A DNA stretch of 64,000 nt, taken from Pseudomonas marvdashtae. GTDB lineage: Bacteria; Pseudomonadota; Gammaproteobacteria; Pseudomonadales; Pseudomonadaceae. Below, in pieces: positions 37,896 to 47,016 of the stretch. Position numbers and translations under genes: made by a program. Under the pieces are notes generated by a model that saw only the letters and a list, made by a program, of their open reading frames with translations, ran no database searches and had not been told where the DNA came from. Each line of letters begins with the position of its first letter. The stretch's first letter is position 1. Where the stretch lies: positions 62,001 to 126,000 of the forward strand of contig NZ_JABWQX020000002.1 in the NCBI RefSeq assembly GCF_014268655.2. Reading direction: 5' to 3'.

Positions 37896-39161
37896 TCAGT
37901 TGCTCTTCACCGCATAGTCAGGCTTCTTGTCGTTGCCGGAAATGAACGGGCTCCAAGGTTGCGCGCGGATCGGCCCTTCGGTCTGCCAGACCACGTTGAA
38001 CTGGCCGTCGGCCTGGATCTCGCCGATCATCACTGGCTTGTGCAGGTGGTGGTTGGTCTTGTCCATGGTCAGGGTGTAGCCCGACGGTGCGGCAAAGGTC
38101 TGGCCGGCCAGGGCTTCGCGGACTTTATCGACATCGGTGGACTTGGCTTTTTCCACCGCTTGGGCCCACATGTGGATACCCACGTACGTGGCCTCCATCG
38201 GGTCGTTGGTCACGGCTTTGTCGGCGCCCGGCAGGTTCTTCGCCTTGGCGTAGGCCTTCCAGGCGTCGACGAATTTCTTGTTCGCCGGGTTATCCACGGA
38301 TTCGAAGTAGTTCCACGCCGCCAGGTTGCCCACCAGCGGCTTGGTGTCGATGCCGCGCAGTTCCTCTTCGCCCACCGAGAACGCCACGACTGGCACGTCG
38401 GTGGCCTTCAGGCCCTGGTTCGCCAGTTCTTTGTAGAACGGCACGTTGGAGTCGCCATTGACCGTGGAGATGACCGCAGTCTTGCCGCCGGCCGAGAACT
38501 TTTTGATGTTGGCGACGATGGTCTGGTAATCGCTGTGGCCGAACGGGGTGTAGACCTCTTCAATGTCCTTGTCCGCCACGCCTTTGGAGTGCAGGAACGA
38601 ACGCAGGATTTTGTTGGTGGTGCGCGGGTAGACATAGTCGGTGCCGAGCAGGAAGTAGCGCTTGGCGCTGCCGCCTTCTTCGCTCATCAGGTATTCCACC
38701 GCCGGAATCGCCTGCTGGTTCGGCGCGGCGCCGGTGTAGAACACGTTCGGCGACATTTCTTCGCCTTCGTATTGCACCGGGTAGAACAGCAGGCCGTTGA
38801 GTTCTTCGAACACCGGCAACACCGATTTGCGCGACACCGAGGTCCAGCAGCCGAACACCACGGCGACCTTGTCCTGGGTCAGCAACTGCCGGCCCTTTTC
38901 GGCGAACAGCGGCCAGTTCGACGCCGGGTCCACGACCACCGCCTCAAGCTTCTTGCCGTTCACACCACCCTTGGCATTGATCTCGTCGATGGTCATCAGC
39001 GCCATGTCCTTGAGGGACGTCTCGGAGATCGCCATGGTGCCGGACAGCGAATGCAGGATGCCGACCTTGATGGTCTCGGCGGCCTGGACGGTCCAGGCCA
39101 TGCCCATCGCGGCAATGCTCGCCGAGAGTGTAAAAGCCTTGATCAAGCTACGACGCTTCAT
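37896..39161 (-). CDS. urtA: Urea ABC transporter, substrate-binding protein UrtA
   Basis: A 421-residue periplasmic urea-binding protein. The start at 39161 yields a signal peptide (MKRRSLIKAFTLSASIAAM..., cleavage near VQA-AE) and the family start ETIKVGILHSLSGTMAISE. Conserved DPASNWPLFAEKGRQLL, GCWTSVSRKSVLPVFEE and NGLLFYPVQYEGEE identify UrtA against other Liv-type proteins. The frame is open far upstream but the signal peptide and a predicted promoter fix the start. Confidence 0.96.
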   Translation of the reverse strand: MKRRSLIKAFTLSASIAAMGMAWTVQAAETIKVGILHSLSGTMAISETSLKDMALMTIDEINAKGGVNGKKLEAVVVDPASNWPLFAEKGRQLLTQDKVAVVFGCWTSVSRKSVLPVFEELNGLLFYPVQYEGEEMSPNVFYTGAAPNQQAIPAVEYLMSEEGGSAKRYFLLGTDYVYPRTTNKILRSFLHSKGVADKDIEEVYTPFGHSDYQTIVANIKKFSAGGKTAVISTVNGDSNVPFYKELANQGLKATDVPVVAFSVGEEELRGIDTKPLVGNLAAWNYFESVDNPANKKFVDAWKAYAKAKNLPGADKAVTNDPMEATYVGIHMWAQAVEKAKSTDVDKVREALAGQTFAAPSGYTLTMDKTNHHLHKPVMIGEIQADGQFNVVWQTEGPIRAQPWSPFISGNDKKPDYAVKSN

Positions 39162-39223
39162 GGTGCGATCTCCGTGGTCTTGGTATTTTTCTGGATGGCA
39201 GATGCAGACGCTGAAGGCGCTTT

Positions 39224-39239
39224 TGCAAGGGGTGTGCCC
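39224..39239 (-). promoter_or_regulatory. Sigma-54 promoter of the urt/ure operon
   Basis: On the minus strand the site reads GGGCACACCCCTTGCA: two changes from TGGCACG-N4-TTGC(A/T), with GG and GC at the invariant positions and spacing. Transcription would start near 39214, 53 bases before the urtA ATG. Confidence 0.72.
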
Positions 39240-39334
39240 GGTCGGGGAAAGGCTTGGAAATGCGGGGTTGGCTGGGGATGCGTGGGAGCGGATGCACCAT
39301 GAGTGAACGAGATGCGGGGGCTGGTGCGAGGAGG

Positions 39335-39351
39335 TGCGCCACATTAGTGCG
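39335..39351. promoter_or_regulatory. NtrC-like dyad upstream of urtA
   Basis: TGCGCC-ACATT-AGTGCG fits the NtrC consensus TGCACY-N5-RGTGCA with one change in each half. It is centred about 130 bases upstream of the predicted start. Further TGCACCA (39294) and TGGTGCG (39322) half-sites lie between it and the promoter. Confidence 0.55.
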
Positions 39352-39383
39352 AGGGATGCAATTCCCATGGGCTCCAGTTCAAT

Positions 39384-39402
39384 TGTGGCGAGGGGATTTA
39401 TC
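39384..39402. repeat. Solo REP-like arm overlapping the stop codon of the FecCD-type gene
   Basis: TGTGGCGAGGGGATTTATC is one arm of another common Pseudomonas REP type. Its TTTA includes the TTA (stop TAA on the minus strand) at 39398-39400 of the permease gene, so the repeat supplies the stop codon. Confidence 0.55.
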
Positions 39403-40408
39403 GCCGGCGCATCAGGCCGATAAAGAACAGTCCACCGATAGCTGCGGTAGCGACTCCAATCGGCAAGTCCTCCGGCGCGATCAGCGTGCGGGCCGCCACG
39501 TCCACCCACACCAGGAACAGGCTGCCGAGCAGTACGCAGGCTGGCAGCAGCCGACGATGCTCGGCACCCACCAGGCGTCGCGCGATGTGCGGGACCATCA
39601 GCCCGACGAAACCAATCGAGCCGCTGATGGAGACCAGCACGCCGGTCATCAATGACGCGATCAGGAAGATCCACAACCGCACCTTCGCCGCGTTCAGCCC
39701 CAGCGTCACGGCGGTCTGCTCGCCCGCCATCAGCGCGTTCAACGGGCGGGCCATGCCCAGCAGCAACACCAGTCCCAGCACCACACTGGCCGCCGGCACG
39801 GCCAGCAGTTCCCAGCGCGCCAGGCCCAAGCCGCCGAGCATCCAGAACATCACCGCTGAACTGGCGCGATGATCACCAAGGAACAACAGCAAGTTGGCCG
39901 CCGCCATCATCACGAACGACACCGCGACGCCGCACAGCAGCAGGCGATCACTTTCCAGGCGACCCTGGCGGGCGGCGATGGCCAACACCAGCAACATGCT
40001 CAGCAATGCGCCGATAAACGCGGCGAGGGGCAAGGTGAGCAGGCCGATGATTTCGCCGACATGCAGCACCACGATGACCGCACCCAGGGTCGCGCCGGAC
40101 GTCACGCCGAGAAGATGCGGATCGGCGAGCGGATTGCGCGTGACCGCTTGCAGCACCGCACCGATCAACGCCAGCCCCGCGCCCACCAGGGCGCCAAGCA
40201 GCAGGCGCGGTACGCGGATCAGCCAGACGATGTGCTCCTGCCCCGGCGTCCAATGGACATCGCCCACGCCGAAAGCCTTGTTCAACAGAATGTCCCAGAC
40301 CACGCCCACCGGCAGCCGCGCGGGCCCGAAGCCCAGGGACACCACGCACGACACGAGCAGCATCACGCCGAGCAAGATCAACAGCGCGCCATAGCGACGA
40401 GTGTTCAT
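39398..40408 (-). CDS. FecCD-family ABC transporter permease
   Basis: A 336-residue inner-membrane permease of the iron-siderophore/cobalamin (FecCD/BtuC) family with about ten helices. Diagnostic segments are RVPRLLLGALVGAGLALIGAVLQAVTRNPLADPHLLGVTSGA (in parts), and GSIGFVGLMVPHIARRLVGAEHR, the ATPase-contact loop. It is the last of three genes (ATPase, binding protein, permease) joined by short overlaps. The ligand is unclear: an iron or other metal chelate, or cobalamin; context with OprC hints at copper complexes. Confidence 0.9.
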   Translation of the reverse strand: MNTRRYGALLILLGVMLLVSCVVSLGFGPARLPVGVVWDILLNKAFGVGDVHWTPGQEHIVWLIRVPRLLLGALVGAGLALIGAVLQAVTRNPLADPHLLGVTSGATLGAVIVVLHVGEIIGLLTLPLAAFIGALLSMLLVLAIAARQGRLESDRLLLCGVAVSFVMMAAANLLLFLGDHRASSAVMFWMLGGLGLARWELLAVPAASVVLGLVLLLGMARPLNALMAGEQTAVTLGLNAAKVRLWIFLIASLMTGVLVSISGSIGFVGLMVPHIARRLVGAEHRRLLPACVLLGSLFLVWVDVAARTLIAPEDLPIGVATAAIGGLFFIGLMRRR

Positions 40409-41352
40409 TGGCGGTGCAGACCCTTCGCCAGGGTTTGCACCGCCAGCACATTATCGATGCCTGGCGTGGCCTGTACGTAGGGAATCACGATGAAGCGCCG
40501 ATGCTTGATCGCATCCACCGAGTGCAGTGCCGGATTATCCAAAAGGAATTGCTGCTTCTGCTCGGCGGTGGTTTCGCCATAGTCGACGATCACAATCACC
40601 TCGGGGTTGCGCTCCACCACGTTCTCCCAGTTGACCCGGGTCCAACTGGTTTCCACGTCGTCGAGGATGTTGCGCCCGCCCGCTGCGTCGATCAGCGCCT
40701 GGGGCATACCCAGTCGCCCGGATGTCATCGCTCGATCCTCGCCGCTGTCGTAGAGGAATACCCTAGGTCGCTCGGACGGCAGGTGTTGGCGGACTTCGGC
40801 CACCTGGGCCTGCATCGTCGCGATCAGCGCATCGGCGCGATCCTGCACGTCGAAGATCTTCCCGAGGTTGCGCAGGTCGTTGTAGGTGTCCTCCAGCGTG
40901 GCCGCCCGGCGCTTCATCACGAATGCACAGGATTCGGTCAGTTCGTAGACATTGATGCCCAGCGGCTGCAGGGTTTGCGGCGTCAGATCCCCACCCACCC
41001 GCATGCCGTAGTCCCAACCGGCGAAGAAGAAGTCGACGTTGGCATTGAGCAACGTTTCCACCGAGGGATACTTGGCGGCCAGTTCCGGCAGGCCATCGAG
41101 GATCTTCGCCATGTCCGACGTTACCGATTTCCAGCCACTGATGCCGCTGTAGCCGACCATGCGCGGCTTGAGGCCCAAGGCGAGCATCATCTGGGTCATG
41201 TTGATGTCATGGCTGACAGCGTGCCGGGGCGCCTCGTTGAACACCACTTGGCGGTTGCAACTCTGGATCGTCAACGGGTAGCGAGTGGCTTCGGCCAACG
41301 CATGGGCACTGCCCAGCAGCAAGGGCAGCAACAGCAGGGAACGCAAGATCAT
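40405..41352 (-). CDS. ABC transporter substrate-binding protein, FecB/BtuF-like
   Basis: A 315-residue periplasmic binding protein (type III fold). It has a signal peptide at residues 1-20 (LLLLPLLLGSAHALA). The two lobes are joined by a long helix around residue 160. Cys residues in IQSCNRQVVF and TESCAFVMKRR and Met-rich NMTQMMLALGLKPRM are notable. The start at 41352 overlaps the ATPase stop; a TTG five codons upstream is less likely. Specificity cannot be read; the protein is typed only as metal-chelate/cobinamide-like. Confidence 0.87.
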   Translation of the reverse strand: MILRSLLLLPLLLGSAHALAEATRYPLTIQSCNRQVVFNEAPRHAVSHDINMTQMMLALGLKPRMVGYSGISGWKSVTSDMAKILDGLPELAAKYPSVETLLNANVDFFFAGWDYGMRVGGDLTPQTLQPLGINVYELTESCAFVMKRRAATLEDTYNDLRNLGKIFDVQDRADALIATMQAQVAEVRQHLPSERPRVFLYDSGEDRAMTSGRLGMPQALIDAAGGRNILDDVETSWTRVNWENVVERNPEVIVIVDYGETTAEQKQQFLLDNPALHSVDAIKHRRFIVIPYVQATPGIDNVLAVQTLAKGLHRQ

Positions 41353-42137
41353 GGTTGGGTTATCCAAGTGATTCGTGGGTAGCCGGCCAGTGGATGTTCG
41401 TCCACCAGCGCGTCAACGCCGAACACCTCACGCAGCAGTGCGCTGGTCAGGACGTCCTTGGGCGTGCCGCTGGCGACGATCCGTCCGTGTTCGATCACAT
41501 ACAGGCGATCGCAGAACGCGGCGGCCAGGTTCAGGTCGTGAATGCTGGCGAGGGTGCCGATACCCAGGCGTTTGATCAATTGCAGCAATTGCAGTTGATA
41601 ACGAGGGTCGAGGTGATTGGTCGGTTCATCAAGAATCAACAACTGCGGTTGTTGGGCCAGTGCCCGGGCGAGGATTACCCGCTGTTTTTCTCCGCCTGAC
41701 AGGGTCGAGAATGCATGATCGCCAAAGCCATCGAGTCCCGCCGATTGCAAAGCCTGGAGCACCAGGCACCGGTCTTCGTGATTGTCGCCGTCGAACAGAC
41801 CCTTGTGGGGCGTGCGGCCCATGGCGACCACTTCCTCGACCGTCAGGCCAAAGGCGTCGGGAAACTCCTGCAACACCACGGCGATGCGTTGGGCGCACCA
41901 GCGCGAGGACTGTTTCCAGAGGTTGTGGTGCTCGAGTTTCACCTCGCCATGTTCCGGTCGACTGAAGCGATAGGCGCAGCGCAACAGGCTGGTCTTGCCG
42001 CTGCCGTTGGGACCGATCAACCCGACAAACTCTCCGGCCGCCACCTGCAACGTGGCGTCGCGCAGCTGGAACTGGTGATGGCAGTGGCCATGGCCCAAGG
42101 GCGTCCAGGCGAGATGGGAGAGGGTCAGCGAGGTCAT
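41349..42137 (-). CDS. ABC transporter ATPase, FecE/BtuD-like
   Basis: A 262-residue ATPase. Walker A is GPNGSGKTSLLRC, the signature LSGGEKQRVILARALAQQPQ, Walker B LLILDEPTNHLDP, and the H-loop SIHDLNLA, typical of iron-siderophore/cobalamin importers. The start at 42137 is chosen because it begins the domain (MTSLTLSHLAW); the frame is open to 42212 through a hairpin. It overlaps the binding-protein gene. Confidence 0.9.
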   Translation of the reverse strand: MTSLTLSHLAWTPLGHGHCHHQFQLRDATLQVAAGEFVGLIGPNGSGKTSLLRCAYRFSRPEHGEVKLEHHNLWKQSSRWCAQRIAVVLQEFPDAFGLTVEEVVAMGRTPHKGLFDGDNHEDRCLVLQALQSAGLDGFGDHAFSTLSGGEKQRVILARALAQQPQLLILDEPTNHLDPRYQLQLLQLIKRLGIGTLASIHDLNLAAAFCDRLYVIEHGRIVASGTPKDVLTSALLREVFGVDALVDEHPLAGYPRITWITQP

Positions 42138-42186
42138 GCATGCACTCAGGATTTGGTTTGGAACATATCGGGCTGTGTTCATCGTT

Positions 42187-42225
42187 GGAAAGCGGCGCGA
42201 TTGTAGAGGCATCTCGCCGCTTTCC
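42187..42225. other. Hairpin between the PepSY gene and the ABC transporter genes
   Basis: GGAAAGCGGCG and CGCCGCTTTCC form a perfect 11-base stem with a 17-base loop, 16 bases after the PepSY stop (minus strand). There is no U-run. It may separate the copper genes from the transporter genes or only modulate read-through. Confidence 0.6.
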
Positions 42226-42240
42226 GTTAATGCACTCTCT

Positions 42241-43620
42241 TCAGCTTGACGATGAGGCCGTCTCAGGCTGGCGATTGAACCGCGTGACCAGGCGATCCAG
42301 CAACCACACCACTACCAGTGAAGCTCCCACCAACGGGAACACTACCGCCAGGGCCAGCATGATGAACACGCCGCTCTTCCAAGCCGGCAAGTCGTGACGC
42401 AACGGCGGCACGCCGAACTTGCCTTGCGGCCGGCGCTTCCACCAGATCACCAGGCCGCTCACGGCGCTGAGCAGGATCATCAGGCAGATCAACAGCACGA
42501 TGATCTGGTTCACCGGGCCGAACATCTTGCCTTCATGCAGCATCACCCCGGTTTCGGTGGCGCGGGCCACGAGGTTGTAGTGCTCCCAGCGCACATCGGC
42601 CAGGACCTTGCCGGTGTATTGGTCAACATGCAGGGTCGCGTCATTGCGCGGGTCGTCGGCGAACACGGCGATGGTGAAAACGCCGGAGGCAGTCGTCGGG
42701 AACGTGATGCTGTAGCCGGGTTCGACGTTGCGCTCGGTAGCGATGTCCTGCACCGCTTGCAACCTGACGGTCGGGGCGGCGGGGCCTTCGTGCATGCCGC
42801 CATGGGCCATGTGTTCGGCATGGTCTCCGGACATCGGCATCGGCGTGTTTTCCATGGCCCAGGGCACGGTCTGGCGATGGGCGTGGTTGAGGCTGCCGGC
42901 CTCCACGTCGGACTTCGGTACGTCGTTCCACATCGCTGCCGGGAAGCGGTTCCAGAGGTCGGCGTATTGCTTGCCCCAGAAGCCGGTCCAGGTCATGCCG
43001 CTGAGCAGCATCACCAGCAAGAACGCCGAGCCCCAGAACCCGATAACGACGTGCAGGTCACGCCAGAACACCCGGCCGCGAGTGTTCCAGCGCGGCCACA
43101 GCACGCCGGCCGACGATTGCCCGCGCGGCCACCACAGGTACAGCCCGGAAACCAGCAATACCACGCCCCAGCCGGCGGCCATTTCCACCAGCCGATCGCC
43201 GACGGTGCCGATCATCAATTCGCCGTGGATCGCCCGCGCCATGGCTTGCAGGTTGTCTTTGGCGTCCTGCTCGCCGAGGACATCGCCGTGATACGGGTCG
43301 ATGAACACGTTCAATTCCCGGCCCTTGTCGATCACCACGAATTGCGCGCTGCGTTCGGCATTGATCGGCGGCAGGTACTGTGTGACGTGGCCCTCTGGAT
43401 AGGCCTGGTGAACCTGCTTGAGCAGATCGTCCGCCGCCAAGCTGTGATGGCCGGCCGGCACGTTCAGCAGATCGCCGTACATCAGGGGGTCGAGTTGTGG
43501 CTTGAACAGGTAAATGATCCCGGTCAGGGCCAGCATCACCATGAACGGCGCGACGAACAGACCGGCATAGAAATGCCAGCGCCAGGCCAGGTTATAAAAA
43601 TTCGGTTTCGGTTGGCTCAT
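42241..43620 (-). CDS. PepSY-domain membrane protein (PiuB/siderophore-reductase-like)
   Basis: A 459-residue inner-membrane protein of the PepSY-associated TM (PiuB) family: N-terminal segment WRWHFYAGLFVAPFMVMLALTGIIYLF, a first periplasmic PepSY part, helices near residues 135-155 and 190-215, a long Met/His-rich periplasmic loop (HTMPMSGDHAEHMAHGGMHE-like, about residues 265-295) and final helices. Such proteins reduce ferric or cupric complexes or bind haem. The ATG at 43620 has GGAG about 10 bases upstream. Downstream of oprC, in the same orientation, its His/Met-rich loop fits copper handling. Confidence 0.87.
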   Translation of the reverse strand: MSQPKPNFYNLAWRWHFYAGLFVAPFMVMLALTGIIYLFKPQLDPLMYGDLLNVPAGHHSLAADDLLKQVHQAYPEGHVTQYLPPINAERSAQFVVIDKGRELNVFIDPYHGDVLGEQDAKDNLQAMARAIHGELMIGTVGDRLVEMAAGWGVVLLVSGLYLWWPRGQSSAGVLWPRWNTRGRVFWRDLHVVIGFWGSAFLLVMLLSGMTWTGFWGKQYADLWNRFPAAMWNDVPKSDVEAGSLNHAHRQTVPWAMENTPMPMSGDHAEHMAHGGMHEGPAAPTVRLQAVQDIATERNVEPGYSITFPTTASGVFTIAVFADDPRNDATLHVDQYTGKVLADVRWEHYNLVARATETGVMLHEGKMFGPVNQIIVLLICLMILLSAVSGLVIWWKRRPQGKFGVPPLRHDLPAWKSGVFIMLALAVVFPLVGASLVVVWLLDRLVTRFNRQPETASSSS

Positions 43621-43708
43621 TGCAAAGCGCTCCGCAGGGCTAATTGGGTTGTTATGTTTTTGGTGGTTGCCGGGCAACCGCCAGGTGAGCCTTGGATAAA
43701 CACGGACC

Positions 43709-43803
43709 TGTGGCGAGGGAGCTTGCTCCCGCTGGACTGCGCAGCAGTCCCCAGTTTTTTGCGGTTGCTACGCAACCGAGCGGGAGCAAGCTCCCTCGCC
43801 ACA
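43709..43803. repeat. REPIN, GTGGCGAGGGAGC type (copy 3)
   Basis: Two full inverted arms of the GTGGCGAGGGAGC family enclose a 45-base centre with GCGGTTGCTACGCAACC. It lies between oprC and the PepSY gene. Confidence 0.9.
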
Positions 43804-43832
43804 GGGTCAGGTGTCAGGCTTGGCCTGTGTTG

Positions 43833-45959
43833 TTAGAAACTCATATCCACCTTCGTCCAGAGCGTGCGCCCCGGTTCGTTGATGGCCTGGGGATCGCTCG
43901 CCGGGTAGCCAAACCCGGCGTTGCCGGCGAGGTTCAAGTGCTCGGCGTAGGCTTTGCCGAACAGGTTGTCGACGCCGCTGCTGACCTTCCAGTGTTGATT
44001 GATGCGGTAGGCGCCGTTGAGCGAGAAGACCCCGAACCCCGAGCTTTTGCCGTAGTCCTTGCCGACCACGTTGCCTCTGTTTTCATCGACACGGTGTTGC
44101 GCCGCCACCACCCGCCACAAGGCCCCGGCGCTCCAGCGGTCTTCGCTGTAGGTCAGGTCCAGGCGTGCGTCCAGCGGCGGCATTTGCGCCAGGGCGCTGC
44201 CGTCGCTGCTGTTCTTGCCCCAGGCGTAGGCCAGGGTCGCGTCGGCTTTCCAGCGCTCGGTCAATTTGTAGGCCGCGCCCAATTCGCCGCCCATGATCCG
44301 CGCGTCGATGTTCTCGGCCCGGGAAGTGGTGCCCATCATCCCCGGCGTGTAGTCGAACAGGATGTAGTCGCGTACCTGCCCGACGTACCCCGATGCCCAG
44401 GCTTCGAGAGTGTCGGTCTTGTACTGCAGGCCGACGTCGAGCTGGGTGGTTTTCTCCGGCTTGATCGCGTCGAAGGCGTTCAGCGAACCGCTCGGGCCGG
44501 CGTCCGGCGAGAACAGCTCCCAGTAGTCCGGGAACCGTTGCGTGTGACCGATGCCTGCGTAGAGGGTGGTGGGGTTGTCGGCCAAATCGTGTTCGTAGCG
44601 GACGAAACCGCTGGGCAGGGTGTCGGCGCGGGTGCCGTCGGCGGTGGGATTGGGGCGGGTCGACATGCCGGAGCCGATGCTCTGGCGGTAGTCCTTGGCC
44701 GAGGCGCGGTCGAGCCGGGCGCCGGTGATCACTCGGTCACGGTCGGCGGCGTACCAGGTCAGTTCGCTGAACGCGCCGTAATTGTGGAAGTCGGCGTCCT
44801 TGGTGTACGGCAGGTCCTTGTAGGTGTCCACGCCCATGCTGCTGCGTTGGCGATGTTCGTTGGTCTGGGCGTCCAGGCCGCTGATCAGTTGTACATCGGC
44901 CCAGCGCCAGGTGGCCTTGATACGAGCACCGAGGGTGCGGCGGTCGACGTTGGACGCCATGGGCCCGGCCATCATCCCCGTACCGGACGGCGTGCGCAGC
45001 GTGTAGTTGTCCATCACGTGGTCGGCGTAGTTGTAGTAGACCTGGGCCTCGACCTTGTCCAGCACCTCGCCGATGTTCGAGCGCTCGAAACGCAGCCCGA
45101 GGCTTTCACGCTTGAACTGTGAGCCGTCCATGCCGCGCCCGGCGTAGCGTGCTTCACCGTCGCCCTTGCCGGCCGTCAGCTCCAGCAGGGTATCGGCGTC
45201 CGGCGTCCAGCCGAGGGTGACGTCGCCATTCCACTTGTCATAGCGTGACGGCACGGTGTCGTTATTGCCGTCGCGGTAATCGTCCGAATGCGCGGTGTTG
45301 CCGATCACCCGGACATAACCCTGCGGCCCCCCGGCGGCGGCATCCAGCACTTTGTCGAAACGACCGTTGGAGCCGGCCAGCACACTGGCGTTGACCCGCG
45401 TGCCCAGTTCCCCGAACTGTTCCGGCTCGCGCTCGAACAGCACGGTCCCGGCCGATGCGCCGGGGCCCCAGAGCACGGTTTGCGGGCCTTTGATGACGGT
45501 GAGCTTGTCGTAGGTTTCCGGCGATATGTAGGACGTCGGCGCGTCCATTCGACCTGGGCAAGCACCCAACAGCATGCTGCCGTTGGTGAGGATGTTCAGT
45601 CGTGAGCCGAACATGCCGCGCAACACCGGGTCGCCATTGGTGCCGCCGTTGCGCACCAGGGCGAAGCCGGGAATGGTCTTGAGATAGTCGCCGCCATCAC
45701 TGGCCGGCACCGGTTGGCGCGGGTCCTTGGGGTTGGTGACGACAGTCAGCGGTGAACTGGGGGCGATGGCGGTGATGACCGTCGGGCTCAGTTCCTCGAC
45801 CTGATGGTCGTGATGCTCGTGCTCGTCGGCCAGCACGAGCGGGGTAAGCAGCAGGCCGCACAGTGCGGCGAGGGTTTGGCGCAAACGAACCCGTGGCTCG
45901 TTCAGGGGGCAGCTAACCTGGGCAGAGCCCAAAGCGATGCCAGCAGAAAACCTGGACAT
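43833..45959 (-). CDS. oprC: TonB-dependent copper receptor (OprC/NosA family)
   Basis: A 708-residue outer-membrane receptor. The signal region (LRQTLAALCGLLLTPLVLA) is followed by a His-rich stretch (DEHEHHDHQVEE), then the plug domain (DGGDYLKTIPGFALVRNGGTNGDPVLRGMFGSRLN, MLLGACPGRMDAPTSYISPE with the Cys/Met copper site of OprC) and a 22-strand barrel ending in Phe (KVDMSF). Met-rich loops are visible. OprC binds and imports copper. The start at 45959 gives an N terminus about 25 residues before the signal core, so a shorter start is possible. Confidence 0.9.
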   Translation of the reverse strand: MSRFSAGIALGSAQVSCPLNEPRVRLRQTLAALCGLLLTPLVLADEHEHHDHQVEELSPTVITAIAPSSPLTVVTNPKDPRQPVPASDGGDYLKTIPGFALVRNGGTNGDPVLRGMFGSRLNILTNGSMLLGACPGRMDAPTSYISPETYDKLTVIKGPQTVLWGPGASAGTVLFEREPEQFGELGTRVNASVLAGSNGRFDKVLDAAAGGPQGYVRVIGNTAHSDDYRDGNNDTVPSRYDKWNGDVTLGWTPDADTLLELTAGKGDGEARYAGRGMDGSQFKRESLGLRFERSNIGEVLDKVEAQVYYNYADHVMDNYTLRTPSGTGMMAGPMASNVDRRTLGARIKATWRWADVQLISGLDAQTNEHRQRSSMGVDTYKDLPYTKDADFHNYGAFSELTWYAADRDRVITGARLDRASAKDYRQSIGSGMSTRPNPTADGTRADTLPSGFVRYEHDLADNPTTLYAGIGHTQRFPDYWELFSPDAGPSGSLNAFDAIKPEKTTQLDVGLQYKTDTLEAWASGYVGQVRDYILFDYTPGMMGTTSRAENIDARIMGGELGAAYKLTERWKADATLAYAWGKNSSDGSALAQMPPLDARLDLTYSEDRWSAGALWRVVAAQHRVDENRGNVVGKDYGKSSGFGVFSLNGAYRINQHWKVSSGVDNLFGKAYAEHLNLAGNAGFGYPASDPQAINEPGRTLWTKVDMSF

Positions 45960-46042
45960 GATGATTCCATCGAACAGACGTAGACGACACGGTCGGGCAG
46001 CCTGGGGCTGTCTTTTTGCGACCGGGTGAGTAAGTGTCGGGG

Positions 46043-46477
46043 CTACGCGACGATGGGTGGTGCGCGCGTGCGGGCACCGGGGAAGAATGCTGGCCGGGCG
46101 TGGCCCAGGCGCGGCGAGGGACCGTTATAGGTATGTGTGGGCGACGCGTCGAAGACGGTGAAAGTATGGCCGCCAGTGAGGGCGGGGCAGTTGAACAGCA
46201 GGCTGCAATAACCGCATTTTTCCCACAGCGCATGGTGCTCGCCCTGGGGCGGGCAATGCTCGGCTGCCGGCGCTTCGTGCGCCGTCATGTCCATGCCCAT
46301 CTCCATGCTCATGGACACAGGCATGGACGAAGACATGCGTTGATCCATCGGCATCGACTGGGAAACCAGCGGACCGATAAAGATCATAAGCATGGCGAAC
46401 AGGCTGATCCAGCTGCCGCGGGTCAGGCTCATGGGCTGACGGCGGTGCGTGGACAGGCTGGCGCGAGGCGATTGCAT
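46043..46477 (-). CDS. DUF2946 protein with Met-rich and Cys motif
   Basis: A 144-residue DUF2946 protein. It has an N-terminal hydrophobic anchor or signal (WISLFAMLMIFIGPLVSQS), a Met-rich stretch (MPMDQRMSSSMPVSMSMEMG) and the family Cys motif KCGYCSLLFNCPAL. These suggest copper binding in the periplasm. It is 83 bases upstream of oprC, in the same direction. An in-frame Met at residue 16 is an alternative start. Confidence 0.82.
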   Translation of the reverse strand: MQSPRASLSTHRRQPMSLTRGSWISLFAMLMIFIGPLVSQSMPMDQRMSSSMPVSMSMEMGMDMTAHEAPAAEHCPPQGEHHALWEKCGYCSLLFNCPALTGGHTFTVFDASPTHTYNGPSPRLGHARPAFFPGARTRAPPIVA

Positions 46478-46491
46478 TGGGCGGCTACGTC

Positions 46492-46971
46492 TTATTGGCC
46501 GTGCATATGTTTCTTGGTGCCGTCGGGTGCTTTTTTCTGCACCGCGACATCAACCGTGACATCCCCGGCCTTTTCGAAATGCAGGGTCATGGGGAAGCGT
46601 TTGCCGTCGCTGAGCAGGCTTCGGTCCTTCAGGTCCAGCAGCATTACATGGTAGGCCATCGGTGCGAAGGTGATGGTCGCACCGGGAGCGATACTCACGA
46701 CGGGCACCGGCTGCATCTTCATCAAGTCGTTTTGCATCACATGCTCATGAAGCTCGGCCTTGCCGGCAATGGGCGAGTCGACGCTGAGCAGCTTGTCGGC
46801 GGTGGTGCCGCTGTTGTGGATGACGAAATAGGCGGCCACGGTCGGCGCGTTGGGCGGCAATTCCTGGGACCATGGATGAGCGATTTCAAGATCGCCCGCC
46901 TTGTATTGATGAGCTTGGGCGAAGCCGACGGGAAGCAGCAGGGCAGCCAGCAGGATAAGTCTGTTCAACAT
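46492..46971 (-). CDS. Periplasmic copper chaperone PCu(A)C
   Basis: A 159-residue PCuAC protein that binds Cu(I) in the periplasm. It has a signal peptide (cleavage near AQA-HQ). The copper motif H-M-x10-M-x21-H-x-M is recognisable in ELHEHVMQNDLMKMQPV followed by MAYHVML. The C terminus carries KKHMHGQ, another soft-metal motif. It is 14 bases upstream of the DUF2946 gene. Confidence 0.92.
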   Translation of the reverse strand: MLNRLILLAALLLPVGFAQAHQYKAGDLEIAHPWSQELPPNAPTVAAYFVIHNSGTTADKLLSVDSPIAGKAELHEHVMQNDLMKMQPVPVVSIAPGATITFAPMAYHVMLLDLKDRSLLSDGKRFPMTLHFEKAGDVTVDVAVQKKAPDGTKKHMHGQ

Positions 46972-47016
46972 GGCAATTCTCCGGAACGATTCAGGGCGCA
47001 GTTTTATGCGGAAGAA

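Noticed and set aside
39162..39674. N-terminal extension of urtA to about 592 residues
   Set aside because: A normal signal peptide starts at 39161 and the extension overlaps the predicted sigma-54 promoter and the opposing 3' end of the permease gene.
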